Shown here: piece after piece, positions 44,606 through 53,570 of the stretch | Position numbering within the stretch: the first letter of the stretch is position 1 | Layout: each line of letters begins with the position of its first letter | From: Branchipolynoe longqiensis | Lineage: Eukaryota > Annelida > Polychaeta > Phyllodocida > Polynoidae | Assembly: GCA_030323885.1 (NCBI GenBank) | Contig: CM059193.1 | Span: 72,763,543 to 72,827,542 of the forward strand | Direction of reading: 5' to 3' | Length of the DNA stretch: 64,000 nt | Program-made: the position numbers and the translations under genes | Notes under the pieces: model-generated | Databases searched by the model: none | Seen by the model: only the letters and a program-made list of their open reading frames with translations | What the model was told of the DNA's origin: nothing

Positions 44606-44687
44606 ATGGGCAAGTATGTGTCCAAGGTGCTGGGAACCGGCGAGACCCGCATCCTCATCCTGGGCCTCGACATGTCGGGCAAGACCT
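44606..44687 (+). CDS. Arf6: Arf6 alternative first coding exon 1b
   Basis: An 82-nt open exon with the same length, phase and donor context (GACCT|GTATCCTT) as exon 1a. It encodes 27 residues, of which 17 match exon 1a: Met-Gly-Lys start, SK at 6-7, Gly10, Glu13, RIL at 15-17, GLD at 20-22 and GKT at 25-27. The P-loop is GLDMSGKT instead of GLDAAGKT, and helix residues 4-5, 8-9 and 11-12 differ. Spliced to exon 2 it would give Ser28 instead of Thr28 and continue as normal Arf6. Codons differ at most synonymous sites and are GC-rich, so this is an old, constrained copy. Start context is GCGCCATGG. A weak AG acceptor lies at 44530-44531. It could also be a non-functional relic, but no stop or frameshift argues for that. 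Confidence 0.78.
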
Positions 44688-44806
44688 GTATCCTTGTCGG
44701 GTATAGGGCGAAACAGGCATTGCCTTTGACCTTGTCGATGGACATTGGGTACTTGCCAAAACAACGGTAATGGATGAGTTCCACCACTCAATCGAAGAGC
44801 TAATGT

Positions 44807-45148
44807 AGTTGGTAGCAGCGCCCTGTGCAGCATGCTCTGTGGAAAAGGTCTTATAGGGGATTTCCACTACCTATCTACCCACCATCTGATGGTAGTGGGA
44901 AGAAGTAATGTGGGTAGCAGCACATTGCAGCATGCCCTCTGGAAAAGGTAGTATAGAGGATTTCCACTACCTGTCTCCCTACCATCTGATGGTAGTAGGA
45001 AGAAGTAATGTTGGTAGCAGCACATTGCAGCATGCCCTCTGGAAAAGGTATTATAGAGGATTTCCACTACCTGTCTCCCTACAATCTGATGGTAGTGGGA
45101 AGAAGTAATGTTGGTAGCAGCACATTGCAGCATGCTCTGTGGAAAAGA
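44807..45148 (+). repeat. ~101-bp tandem repeat, 3.4 units, directly after exon 1b
   Basis: Units start at about 44807, 44908, 45009 and 45110 with 'tggtagcagc.c.ttgcagcatg', then 'tctggaaaaggtattatag', 'aggatttccactacctgtct' and 'ccatctgatggtagt'. The CTACC.ATCTGATGGTAG part is a short palindrome in each unit. A diverged fifth copy lies near 45340-45440. The array starts about 120 bp after the exon 1b donor. Confidence 0.88.
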
Positions 45149-45705
45149 GCAGTTTTTTTCTAGCTTTGTTGTTGTTGCTGTAACCCACATAAAGAACTGC
45201 CTTTTTTGTGTTCCGACCCAGTATGAGATTGTCGCACTCACTTGCTTATTTTTTGTAGATTTTTTTTCTGTTTGTTACCACCCATTTTTTTTTAATTTTG
45301 TGACCCACTATTGGGTCGGGAGCCAAAGCTAGGGGGGAACAAACTCTTATAGAGGATTTCCACCACCAATCTACTCGCCATCTAATGTGTGGAGCAGTTC
45401 ACTGCATATGTTCCGTGGAAATGGTCTATAGACTCATCCAATTAGCTCTCCTACCACCTAGCCGGATGAAATCCACACTGCGGTTTTGGGTTGAGGAAAC
45501 ACTCCATGCCTATATATATGCACTCATATTGGATATGTACAGTCGATAACTACTTTTACTTTGTTTTCTGTAATTGTGTTATTTTATGGAGTTATTTATT
45601 TATTCCCCTTGAATGTCTTCTCAGTATAATTGGCCATGTTCTTGATTGTCGAAGATGCTACCGGTGATGTATGCATTAGTGCTGATGCTTACTTGGCAGG
45701 TTTTG

Positions 45706-45768
45706 CTATTGCTATTGCTATTGCTATTGCTATTGCTATTGCTATTGCTATTGCTATTGCTATTGCTA
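45706..45768 (+). repeat. Hexanucleotide (TATTGC)n microsatellite
   Basis: About ten near-perfect units. The Ile-Ala repeat in the overlapping short frame is a repeat translation. Confidence 0.95.
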
Positions 45769-45962
45769 TTAGGTTCCAAGGTCAGTCGAGTTTCGGCCGC
45801 ATCATTCTATTGAGTGTTCTTTTATTTGGCTATGAACAACATGCCTACCGCACCATTAGGCTTAAAGTTGTGTCCGAATGCAAATAAGGGATTATTTCGG
45901 AAACTACTTTGACGAGGAGGCATGCAGTTATTTACTTTTAGATTTGGCGCATGGTGCGCTTA

Positions 45963-46377
45963 ACTAAAGGCCCTGTCACATTACGGCGTATGGCGGGAGC
46001 GTATTGAAAACCTACGTAGGTCCTGCACGTGCCGGCCTATGATGACATTTGGTGACCTTTCGGGTGGTTTTGAGCGTATGTGGAACCTACGAGGAGCGTA
46101 TGGGAGCGTGCTGTGACATTTTTTGACAGTATGGGCCATACGCCCTCATAGGTCGAGTTTTTTTGAGCATGCACAAAAAAAATTGGACGGACGGATTTAT
46201 GAAAGCGTATGGCGGCGTATGCCTCATACGCTTCACATACGCTGGCATCTGGCGGCGTATGAGTAGCGTATGCGTAGTGTATGAGTAGCGTATACGGCGT
46301 ATGCCGACGTATATGACGTAACGCGCTTACGCCGCCATACGCTCCCGCAAAAAAACCTAATGTGACAGCCCCTTTAA
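45963..46377. mobile_element. Foldback MITE with GCGTATG-rich interior
   Basis: The left end ACTAAAGGCCCTGTCACATT (45963-45982) and right end AATGTGACAGCCCCTTTAA (46359-46377) are inverted. The next blocks, 'cgtatggcgggagcgta' and 'tacgccgccatacgctccc', are also inverted. The interior repeats GCGTATG/CATACGC about fifteen times, so many alternative hairpins are possible. No coding frame. Confidence 0.85.
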
Positions 46378-46963
46378 GCAGGCTATATATAATGGAGGGT
46401 GCGTGTGTTGAAGGTATTCAGGTAGACTTTATTACAAAAATAGTTTGTCCTATATATGTGGTTTGCGTGTTTGATCATGGTTATAGTCATATATATGTGG
46501 TTTGTGTGTTTGATCATGGTTATATCTAAAAAGTCTGGGTAAAGTAAGTTATATTTGATTACCGGTACCTAACACTAACTTAACTAAATGTTTTGTGTAC
46601 ATTTCGGAGGTGAGATATATATATATACAAAACTCGCGTACATTGGCTACAATAAAACAATTCGATGTGCATTTTTAATATTTCAAGGATGAAACCTATT
46701 TTTGCGATTCGCTGATTAATATCCACAAAATGTCCAAATTCCCTTCTTATTTGACCTTAGATGTTGCTAAAAACATAACACCCACACAAGAAAGAGTTAT
46801 GGTATGGGCGATAATGTTGACAGTAAGGACAGCACTATAAAGTCGCCATCATTGCGCCCTGTCAAAAGTCCGTACCCTTCCTGATATGACCTTCGATGTT
46901 GCCTGGACGTAAAACTCCAACAACCAAACAACTAATTTTGCCTGTTTTCAGTTCACATACCTC
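46378..46963. other. Short tandem pair and 5'-truncated SINE-A
   Basis: At 46440-46526 there are two copies of 'tatatgtggtttg.gtgtttg' + 'atcatggttata'. At 46805-46925 a 5'-truncated plus-strand SINE-A ('agcactataaagtcgccatc', 'gatatgaccttcgatgttgc', tail 'ccaacaaccaaac') precedes the YR element 2 boundary by about 40 bp. Confidence 0.65.
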
Positions 46964-47464
46964 TAATTCAATAAACCCGACACGGATCAACTTTTTTGTT
47001 GGGCTAATAAATTTATTAAACAGGCTTAATAAATTTTTACACAGCCTTATAGCCTGATACTTTCCAAGACATGACTTCAACAAGCTTCTCTCAATAGTAC
47101 AATTGAGAATATTTGCTTTTACCTACTCTACTGTTCCAGACAGTACAGCCTGGTTGCTACTATCTTTATTATCATTACGTATGTGCAGGTTAGAGAACCG
47201 GGAGGGTTATTAGCTCAGCTATTACTTATGTGCAGGTTATAGCTCCATCGGTTTGTTATCATAATTTCATATGGTACGACTACTAGAATGCAGGATTCTT
47301 TGGTGTACTTGTCAGTTGAAGACGATAATCAGCAGCTACGGGCAGATCACGGTCACACGTTCATCTCACATCCGGGACACACACACAATTTTCTTTTACT
47401 TTAGACATGCATCACTTTTTCACGACACAGGGTGGTAGCCTATCGGGATCATAAGTTCTCAGCC
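46964..47464 (-). repeat. Split direct repeat B2 (3' terminus of YR element 2)
   Basis: 501 bp, matching 47696-48196 with about two differences (for example cacgacaca/cacgacaga). It starts TAATTCAATAAACCCGACAC and ends CATAAGTTCTCAGCC on the + strand. Confidence 0.93.
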
Positions 47465-47503
47465 CTATCAAACATAGGATTAGGCTAAGGGAGGGTGGGA
47501 TGG

Positions 47504-47699
47504 ACAATTTCAACTATTCCAGCTCGCCGATCCATCGTCGACTAAGGCCAGGTATGGAATGGATTACACTTTAAATCTACTACCGGAAGTCAACTAATGT
47601 TCCTAGCGACGCGCGCTAGGAACTGTCTCTATGGTATTCATAATATCAGGCCCGTAGTCAGGTTTTTGAATTACGCATGTTACCGGCAACATGATTAAT
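47504..47699 (-). repeat. Split direct repeat A2 of YR element 2
   Basis: 196 bp, matching A1 at 53561-53756 with about three differences. It starts ACAATTTCAACTATTCCAGC on the + strand. It overlaps the start of B1 by four bases (TAAT). A 39-bp unique spacer (47465-47503) separates it from B2. Confidence 0.93.
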
Positions 47700-48196
47700 T
47701 CAATAAACCCGACACGGATCAACTTTTTTGTTGGGCTAATAAATCTATTAAACAGGCTTAATAAATTTTTACACAGCCTTATAGCCTGATACTTTCCAAG
47801 ACATGACTTCAACAAGCTTCTCTCAATAGTACAATTGAGAATATTTGCTTTTACCTACTCTACTGTTCCAGACAGTACAGCCTGGTTGCTACTATCTTTA
47901 TTATCATTACGTATGTGCAGGTTAGAGAACCGGGAGGGTTATTAGCTCAGCTATTACTTATGTGCAGGTTATAGCTCCATCGGTTTGTTATCATAATTTC
48001 ATATGGTACGACTACTAGAATGCAGGATTCTTTGGTGTACTTGTCAGTTGAAGACGATAATCAGCAGCTACGGGCAGATCACGGTCACACGTTCATCTCA
48101 CATCCGGGACACACACACAATTTTCTTTTACTTTAGACATGCATCACTTTTTCACGACAGAGGGTGGTAGCCTATCGGGATCATAAGTTCTCAGCC
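47696..48196 (-). repeat. Split direct repeat B1 of YR element 2
   Basis: 501 bp copy of B2, ending 18 bp before the recombinase stop codon. Its end supplies one arm of the hairpin on the YR stop (48176-48187). Confidence 0.93.
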
Positions 48197-48225
48197 AAGT
48201 TGGGACAGGGGAGCTTATGATCCCG
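48176..48225 (-). terminator. 12-bp hairpin across the YR stop codon of element 2
   Basis: CGGGATCATAAG (48176-48187) is complementary to CTTATGATCCCG (48214-48225), with a 26-nt loop. The TAA stop (48215-48217, minus strand) is inside the stem. This is the counterpart of 17449-17490 in element 1, with unrelated sequence. Confidence 0.6.
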
Positions 48226-49318
48226 TCTTGAATATATTTTTATTAACATAATTAAAGACACTATCAGATTTCCACCGACCCAGTGTTCTTATACAGTCCA
48301 GCGGCATCCCCACTCTCGCATACTCTTGAGCCCCCCCTCGACGTAGACTATGCCCAGTGACCAACGGCCACCATGGGAGTCCAGCTGCCTTCAGTGCGAT
48401 ATGCATGCACCTTGTGAAGAGTCGAGCCGTCAGTGGAGCTCCGTTCGCCATTACGAACGCTGGGGCATCCTTATGCACTGGGAACCGCCTGCTGTATTTG
48501 AGCCACGCTTGAACTGGGCAGAGTAGAGAGCCTTGCACCCGAGGTAATTCAACTTTGTAAACGTCCTCATGTCTACTTGACGTTTTTGTGGACCTCACCG
48601 TGATCGTCAGGTGTGTGTTGTGTGCCTCGATGTCACCTCCGATCATCATGTGACCGTCATCCCCCGTTATCTCGGAGTAAAACAAATTAGATTGTCTTAG
48701 TAAACATAAATAACCTATCAGTAATGCAGCAATCAACACAAAACCATCCTGATCAATTTTCCTGAATTTTACAATTATTATTTTAATATGTTCAATCCTT
48801 AATGGGAACGCCCTATTTACAGGTTTGGTTTTCAACTTACACATGCCCGATTTAATTACCGCTACGGCATAACTATCAAACGCCGACGTGTTACCTTGTA
48901 ATAGCCTTACCCACGACCTTGCCCCGCTCATATAGTTCTTTATAGCCCCTCCAGTTTTTAATCTATCGTTTAGGTATAAAGAGTATAACATTACCGTTCT
49001 TAGTCTGGGTTTCTTAGGGTCATCCTTTTTGTTCTTACAAAACTTCAAGTATTCCCTAAATTGTACCCTTTTATTTTTCCACGTCCCCTCCGCTAATCCT
49101 GCTGTGAAATACACGCTAAGCCTGTTCACTACTGCGTGATTGCTATCTGCAAGTTGATAAGGCCAAATCATTAAATTAGCAACTTGTAGAGAACTATAAG
49201 GACAGATCAAGAACATCCATGTGACTAGAAACATGTATCTCTGATAATAGTTTTTCCTGACACAATGCGGCAGCAACGGACCGAAATTTATCCTCAAGAA
49301 ACAACCGACTGAGGGCAT
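48215..49318 (-). CDS. Tyrosine recombinase of YR element 2
   Basis: 367 codons, of which the first ~75 overlap RNase H or are unconserved. The conserved part starts near 'AGLAEGTWKNKRVQF', then 'YLKFCKNKK' and 'GAIKNYMSGARSWVRLLQG' (N-terminal DNA-binding domain). The catalytic set is present: 'LLRQSNLFY' (Arg I), 'TGHSLRRGGAQEYA' (His-x-x-Arg), 'LGRWKSDSVFNYVNK' (Tyr). It aligns throughout with the element 1 recombinase. It overlaps RNase H (49194-49318) in the +1 frame, so it is expressed by frameshift, reinitiation or its own RNA. In element 1 the relation is in-frame across a TAG. Open to its stop. Confidence 0.92.
   Translation of the reverse strand: MPSVGCFLRINFGPLLPHCVRKNYYQRYMFLVTWMFLICPYSSLQVANLMIWPYQLADSNHAVVNRLSVYFTAGLAEGTWKNKRVQFREYLKFCKNKKDDPKKPRLRTVMLYSLYLNDRLKTGGAIKNYMSGARSWVRLLQGNTSAFDSYAVAVIKSGMCKLKTKPVNRAFPLRIEHIKIIIVKFRKIDQDGFVLIAALLIGYLCLLRQSNLFYSEITGDDGHMMIGGDIEAHNTHLTITVRSTKTSSRHEDVYKVELPRVQGSLLCPVQAWLKYSRRFPVHKDAPAFVMANGAPLTARLFTRCMHIALKAAGLPWWPLVTGHSLRRGGAQEYARVGMPLDCIRTLGRWKSDSVFNYVNKNIFKTGS
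49183..49200 (-). promoter_or_regulatory. Small hairpin on the RNase H stop codon of element 2
   Basis: CTTATAG-TTCT-CTACAAG on the minus strand: 7-nt arms with one mismatch. The TAG stop is at 49196-49194, at the end of the first arm. Weak alone; noted because element 1 has a perfect 16-bp stem in the same place. Confidence 0.35.
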
Positions 49319-49838
49319 CCGCTAGCACCAGGTCCTTTCCAGCCTTGTGTACGATCTGCACTTCGCAATTATTCACCGCAGCAAAGCGCCAAATCTCCCG
49401 GGCACAAGCACACAAGACTGGATCCTTACCAGCACCAGAAGACAACACCTGCTGGGAAGCTGTGTTATCTGTATTAATTATAATAAGATAATTGTGAGGG
49501 TCAGGGGGAGACAAGGCCTGTAGTGCCATAACCAAATTTAACGCCTCTAACTGGGCTATATGAAAACCTTTTGCAAGAAACTTAGCGGAGTATTGATTAG
49601 AATAAAATTGTGTGTCACTGAACGCACCCCCACCTACGAGAGACGAATCACACTCGATGACCCACTTTTTTGCCGGGAAGTGTCGGAGCAGCACCAGCCT
49701 GTTTGACCCTTCTGCATAACGCAAGAACCATGCTATGTCCCGAACAAGCTCCATGGTAACTAACATTTTTCCTACAAATGGGCAGGATCTCAGAAAATCC
49801 AAGATACGATTCATGAAAATCCTAGACGCACTTAGCAA
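49194..49838 (-). CDS. RNase H domain of YR element 2 (separated from RT by a frame break)
   Basis: Carries the RT-RNase H connection ('FMNRILDFLRSC', 'VRDIAWFLRYAEGSNRLVLL'), then RNase H: 'VIECDSSLVGGGA' (first Asp), 'AQLEALNLVMAL' (Glu), 'IIINTDNTASQQVLSSG' (Asp), 'KDLVLADALSR' (last Asp). The four acidic residues expected for RNase H are thus present. RNase H removes template RNA during cDNA synthesis. Relative to element 1 about nine to ten bases are missing at the RT junction (near 49828), which shifts the frame and introduces the RT stop. Confidence 0.88.
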   Translation of the reverse strand: MLSASRIFMNRILDFLRSCPFVGKMLVTMELVRDIAWFLRYAEGSNRLVLLRHFPAKKWVIECDSSLVGGGAFSDTQFYSNQYSAKFLAKGFHIAQLEALNLVMALQALSPPDPHNYLIIINTDNTASQQVLSSGAGKDPVLCACAREIWRFAAVNNCEVQIVHKAGKDLVLADALSRLFLEDKFRSVAAALCQEKLLSEIHVSSHMDVLDLSL

Positions 49839-52380
49839 TAAATTGTAGACGACCCACTAACCTCTGAACATTCTTACGTGTAACCCTCTTCCCTATTAAC
49901 CATTTTTGACACTCTAATAAAATATCCAGGAGCTTGTCATCTGGAATCCTCACCACAAGATCGACCGAGTTAATCTCGTAACCCAACCAAATCAGTTTTT
50001 GCACGGGCGGGCTGCACTTCTTCAGCGAAAGCTGGAGACCCAGCTCCTTAGTTAAATCCAAAATACAATTATACGCTAATTGGGCCCTCTCGAAACTGGC
50101 TTCCACGCCGACGAAGTCGTCTAAGTAGCAAATGGCAAAAAATCCCCTTTTTTCCATTAAATGAACGACAGCCGCTGTCGTCCTGGCGCAAGCCATGCTA
50201 GAAGAGCGACAACCAAACGGCGGAGCAGTGTCAAAATAATATTTACCATTAACCTTAATACCAAACAGAGGGACACTCAAGGGGCAGGTCCTCAACTGCC
50301 TGTATGCCCTGGCCAGATCGATCGACCAAATGTAGCAATTTTGCCCTAATTTTGTCACCTGTTTTCCCAAAGTCATAATGGTCGGCAAATGATACTTAAA
50401 ACGCTTCCCCTGATAAAACCCTTTTACTATCCCTGAATTAACGCTACGGCCTCTTGGAAAGCTTAAATCAACAATAATTCTGCACTCAGTAGTGTTCTTT
50501 TTAGGTCGGGTCATTATAGGACTGATTTGAGCCCATGGGACAAACGGGGGATCATCGAACGGACCCAACATAGCCTTATGTGCTACTTCAGTGACAACAT
50601 ACTTATTGATCCAAAATACATCCTCCTTATCACATGTATGATTATTCATGGTAGCAGTAGGAATAAACGACCCTGTGAAATTTGAAGGCCAGCCAAACTC
50701 TAAGTACTGAATAACGTCTATGTCACCGTAACCGCTTAATAGCTCTTTCCACTTGTCAATTATTAGACCCGATGGGACAGGCAATCTAGCCTGCAGATAA
50801 TTGGGCAACCATGTTGCCCTTACTGCAGCATAGATCGACGCATAATCTAGAAACAAATTACAATTTGCTGTCAAGTTAGGCCAGCTAGCAAGAACATACG
50901 GTTGACACTCTAATGGGGACAGCTCGCAAAACTCCAAGCAACTATCGCTCGCGGTAGCTGAGTCAACAACAGGATCAACACTACCCGCTAGCACGTTATC
51001 AATACATACATCACCCCTAATTTTAGCAAACGTAGGAACATTAACAGGGAAATGGAACGGGACTTGAACGTCAGAGCAATTATGGACTAACTTAACGGGG
51101 GCGATCATGCCACTATGGCCTCCGGGATTAGTATCTAAATAGTTTTTGGGAGGTCGAGGCGACCTCCCGGCACTGGAAACACAGCCAGAGCCGGTGTTGC
51201 TGGCAACACACATTGAACGACTGACGCCCGAAATAACAATAGGTGTAATATTCATATCAGGCCGTACCCCAACATTCAAACTGGAACTAACAGGCAACAG
51301 TAACTCACAAGGACGGGATAACAAAGACGGGCTGTGATATGAATGAGGAGGAGAAAAACGAACTAAACTAGCGGCAGGACTAGTACAGGTTATGTCCGGA
51401 AGCGCAGGGCTATCCAGGGAGGGGGAAACACAGCCCCGACCGGTGGTGTTGGAACCACTAGACTGGCAAGCAGTATGTCCATCTGAGACGACAGGTATCC
51501 CCGTGACAAGGGAGGATGCACCCGGAGGCGACGACACACCATCCGCGATGTCGGTGTTACACGTGTGCGAGACAGTGTGGGAGTGTTCTGAAGGATGGCG
51601 ACCAACATGAAGGGATGTTGCAGACACGCGATCAGAAGCAATGCGAGAATCATCAAACGCATCATGGCAATCTCTGCCATGGGACCCAGTCAATGGCCCA
51701 ACCTTCACTGACGGTTTTACTTTTGCACCCATCCCTAAATTTACCCCGACAACACCCACCTCCTGCCCAGTGAACCGCCCCGCTGCACTGAATTTTCTCA
51801 TTGATCTATTAAACCATTTAAATGCAATACCCGTCCTACGTCGACCGCGAACACATCGGCGTGTCACTCTATGGCTAACCCTATCCTGGCGGGAGACAGT
51901 CCCGTACCGCCCGTCAAACGTGCAGTCACGTTTACGAGGACAGACAGTTGACACTATCCGCCGTCCAGCTCCAGATGTAGACATTGGATAACGTTCCACA
52001 ATAGGGCAGCACACGACGGAACACGATGGCGACAAGACGACAGAGGGAGGGACGGAAAGAGTACAGTCATGGTTTACACCACCATGAGCAGCAGCGGGAA
52101 CAATTACAGGAGGCAGACCGGGTAAACAAGGGGATGGCGTAGAAACAAAAGAAAAAACCGTACTGACCTGATTATGGCAATCGCTGACTGGGTCACTGTT
52201 ACACGAACCGCAGGCGCCCTCCTCTGACGTCACGACATTGTAGCACTCGGACAAATCATCAACCTCAGTACGCACGTCTGTAATTAGGGCAGCAGCTCCT
52301 AGCCAGTTGCCACCTAAAAATTCTTCGCACGAGCATCGGTGTCGGCTTGCTTCTCCCGTGCACGCAGCTTCGTCTTGCAC
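49822..52380 (-). CDS. Reverse transcriptase of YR element 2, with long unrecognised N-terminal region
   Basis: 852 codons. Residues 1 to about 490 are Ser/Pro/Cys-rich and unrecognised. From about 540 to the end is the RT: 'GDIDVIQYLEFGWPSNFTGS', 'PWAQISPIMTRPKK', 'RIIVDLSFPRG', 'WSIDLARAYRQLR' (Asp), 'FGCRSSSMACARTT', YLDD at residues 752-755 (about 50127-50116), 'LSLKKC', 'WLGYEI' and 'GRLQFIAKC' at the end. The gene overlaps gag by 67 nt in the -1 frame, as in element 1. It ends at a TAG produced by the frame break at the RNase H boundary. No methyltransferase motif was seen. Confidence 0.9.
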   Translation of the reverse strand: MQDEAACTGEASRHRCSCEEFLGGNWLGAAALITDVRTEVDDLSECYNVVTSEEGACGSCNSDPVSDCHNQVSTVFSFVSTPSPCLPGLPPVIVPAAAHGGVNHDCTLSVPPSVVLSPSCSVVCCPIVERYPMSTSGAGRRIVSTVCPRKRDCTFDGRYGTVSRQDRVSHRVTRRCVRGRRRTGIAFKWFNRSMRKFSAAGRFTGQEVGVVGVNLGMGAKVKPSVKVGPLTGSHGRDCHDAFDDSRIASDRVSATSLHVGRHPSEHSHTVSHTCNTDIADGVSSPPGASSLVTGIPVVSDGHTACQSSGSNTTGRGCVSPSLDSPALPDITCTSPAASLVRFSPPHSYHSPSLLSRPCELLLPVSSSLNVGVRPDMNITPIVISGVSRSMCVASNTGSGCVSSAGRSPRPPKNYLDTNPGGHSGMIAPVKLVHNCSDVQVPFHFPVNVPTFAKIRGDVCIDNVLAGSVDPVVDSATASDSCLEFCELSPLECQPYVLASWPNLTANCNLFLDYASIYAAVRATWLPNYLQARLPVPSGLIIDKWKELLSGYGDIDVIQYLEFGWPSNFTGSFIPTATMNNHTCDKEDVFWINKYVVTEVAHKAMLGPFDDPPFVPWAQISPIMTRPKKNTTECRIIVDLSFPRGRSVNSGIVKGFYQGKRFKYHLPTIMTLGKQVTKLGQNCYIWSIDLARAYRQLRTCPLSVPLFGIKVNGKYYFDTAPPFGCRSSSMACARTTAAVVHLMEKRGFFAICYLDDFVGVEASFERAQLAYNCILDLTKELGLQLSLKKCSPPVQKLIWLGYEINSVDLVVRIPDDKLLDILLECQKWLIGKRVTRKNVQRLVGRLQFIAKCV

Positions 52381-53570
52381 TCAACCTCTTTATGCGCATG
52401 CTTTCTTCTTAGTTTGTACGCGCAGTACGAGCAAACATGCAGAAAACGACTGCTACCGTCGCCATGGTCACTCGTGAACCCACAATCAGTTCCCTTATTC
52501 CAAAGAACACAAGGCCGAGGGTCCACACCCCTATTGTAATCGGACCGCGGTGTTTCCTGCACAGATTTTGTAGTGGCGACGTCCACACGTTTACCGAGAC
52601 CACATACGTCACGACGCACTTCAATAATCTTTGCCTCATCATCCCAACCATCCGGTAATCGTCGATCAGCGACCATTGCAAACACTTTCTCGCTGTAGTC
52701 CAAACACGTCTTCCATGTGTAATTATGAGCCATAGCAATAACTGAGTCCATATGATTATCAATATGCGGGATCCAGTCAGACGGAATATCACCCCGTTTG
52801 ATCATTCGCCTCACCGCCGCCATGTATTCGAACCACTTGGATTCCCCCTGTGCAACCTTTCCCTTTTTTTCATCTCGAATTACATATCTATGAGGAAGCA
52901 ATTTCACTTTCGCAGAACGTCTGGCCCTCTTACCAGCAATGCTTATTAAGTCTTTCATCATATCGTCATCCGTCTCCGTGTCCACGTCACTACAACAGTT
53001 ACTACAACCAGCACGCCGACGTACGACATGGCACGTACCACAACTAGCAGAAACCACCGCCTTTTTATTACCTTTGTCACGACGTGCTCCAGCACGTTTC
53101 TTGCAAGTATTACACGCCAGTGTCGGCTGGGCCGGCAACTCCGGCTGAGTGCATACGACTGTAACGCCGTCTTCCTCGATGACGTCATCATCCACAACAC
53201 CCGTGCCAGCCGCTGAACGATCAAGCGAAATCGAATCAGAAATATCACGATCCTCCAAAGTTGCAATTCGAGCCAACAGTGGCCCCTGAGCAGCAGATAA
53301 TTTTGAGTCGAGGAGACGGGAAATCTCCTCCAACGTCGCCCCTCGACTCACACAATTGGGCACCACTGGCGTCGACGAGCGTAAATCCTCCAGTCTCACA
53401 CGAGACGATGTTGATGGCGGTCGACCCACCGACCGACGTACATGAGAACTTGTCGACGGTCCAGATCCAACCATTGAATCAATCAATGCCTTTGAATAAC
53501 GGCCAACTTCACTTCGCACACGACCAACCTTAGGCATTCTGATAATATACTCGACACACAACAATTTCAA
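52314..53570 (-). CDS. Gag-like ORF1 of YR element 2
   Basis: 418 codons. The frame's first Met is at 53570 inside A1; a second Met at 53537 ('MPKVGRVRSEVG') is a likely alternative start. The N-terminal part is Ser/Arg-rich with a possible helix ('LEEISRLLDSKLSAAQGPLL'). A Cys cluster follows ('ACNTCKKRAG', 'CGTCHVVRRRAGC'). From about residue 225 it matches element 1 gag: 'LPHRYVIRDEKKGKVAQGES', 'KWFEYMAAVRR', 'CLDYSEKVFAMV', and a C-terminal Cys/His set ('CVLWNKGTDCGF', 'CSYCAYK', 'HKEVEC'). Function as structural/RNA-binding protein is inferred. Confidence 0.82.
   Translation of the reverse strand: MKLLCVEYIIRMPKVGRVRSEVGRYSKALIDSMVGSGPSTSSHVRRSVGRPPSTSSRVRLEDLRSSTPVVPNCVSRGATLEEISRLLDSKLSAAQGPLLARIATLEDRDISDSISLDRSAAGTGVVDDDVIEEDGVTVVCTQPELPAQPTLACNTCKKRAGARRDKGNKKAVVSASCGTCHVVRRRAGCSNCCSDVDTETDDDMMKDLISIAGKRARRSAKVKLLPHRYVIRDEKKGKVAQGESKWFEYMAAVRRMIKRGDIPSDWIPHIDNHMDSVIAMAHNYTWKTCLDYSEKVFAMVADRRLPDGWDDEAKIIEVRRDVCGLGKRVDVATTKSVQETPRSDYNRGVDPRPCVLWNKGTDCGFTSDHGDGSSRFLHVCSYCAYKLRRKHAHKEVECKTKLRAREKQADTDARAKNF

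Noticed and set aside
44446..44833. Minus-strand frames of about 115-120 codons over exon 1b
   Set aside because: They are antisense shadows of the GC-rich Arf6 exon 1b and lack any domain.
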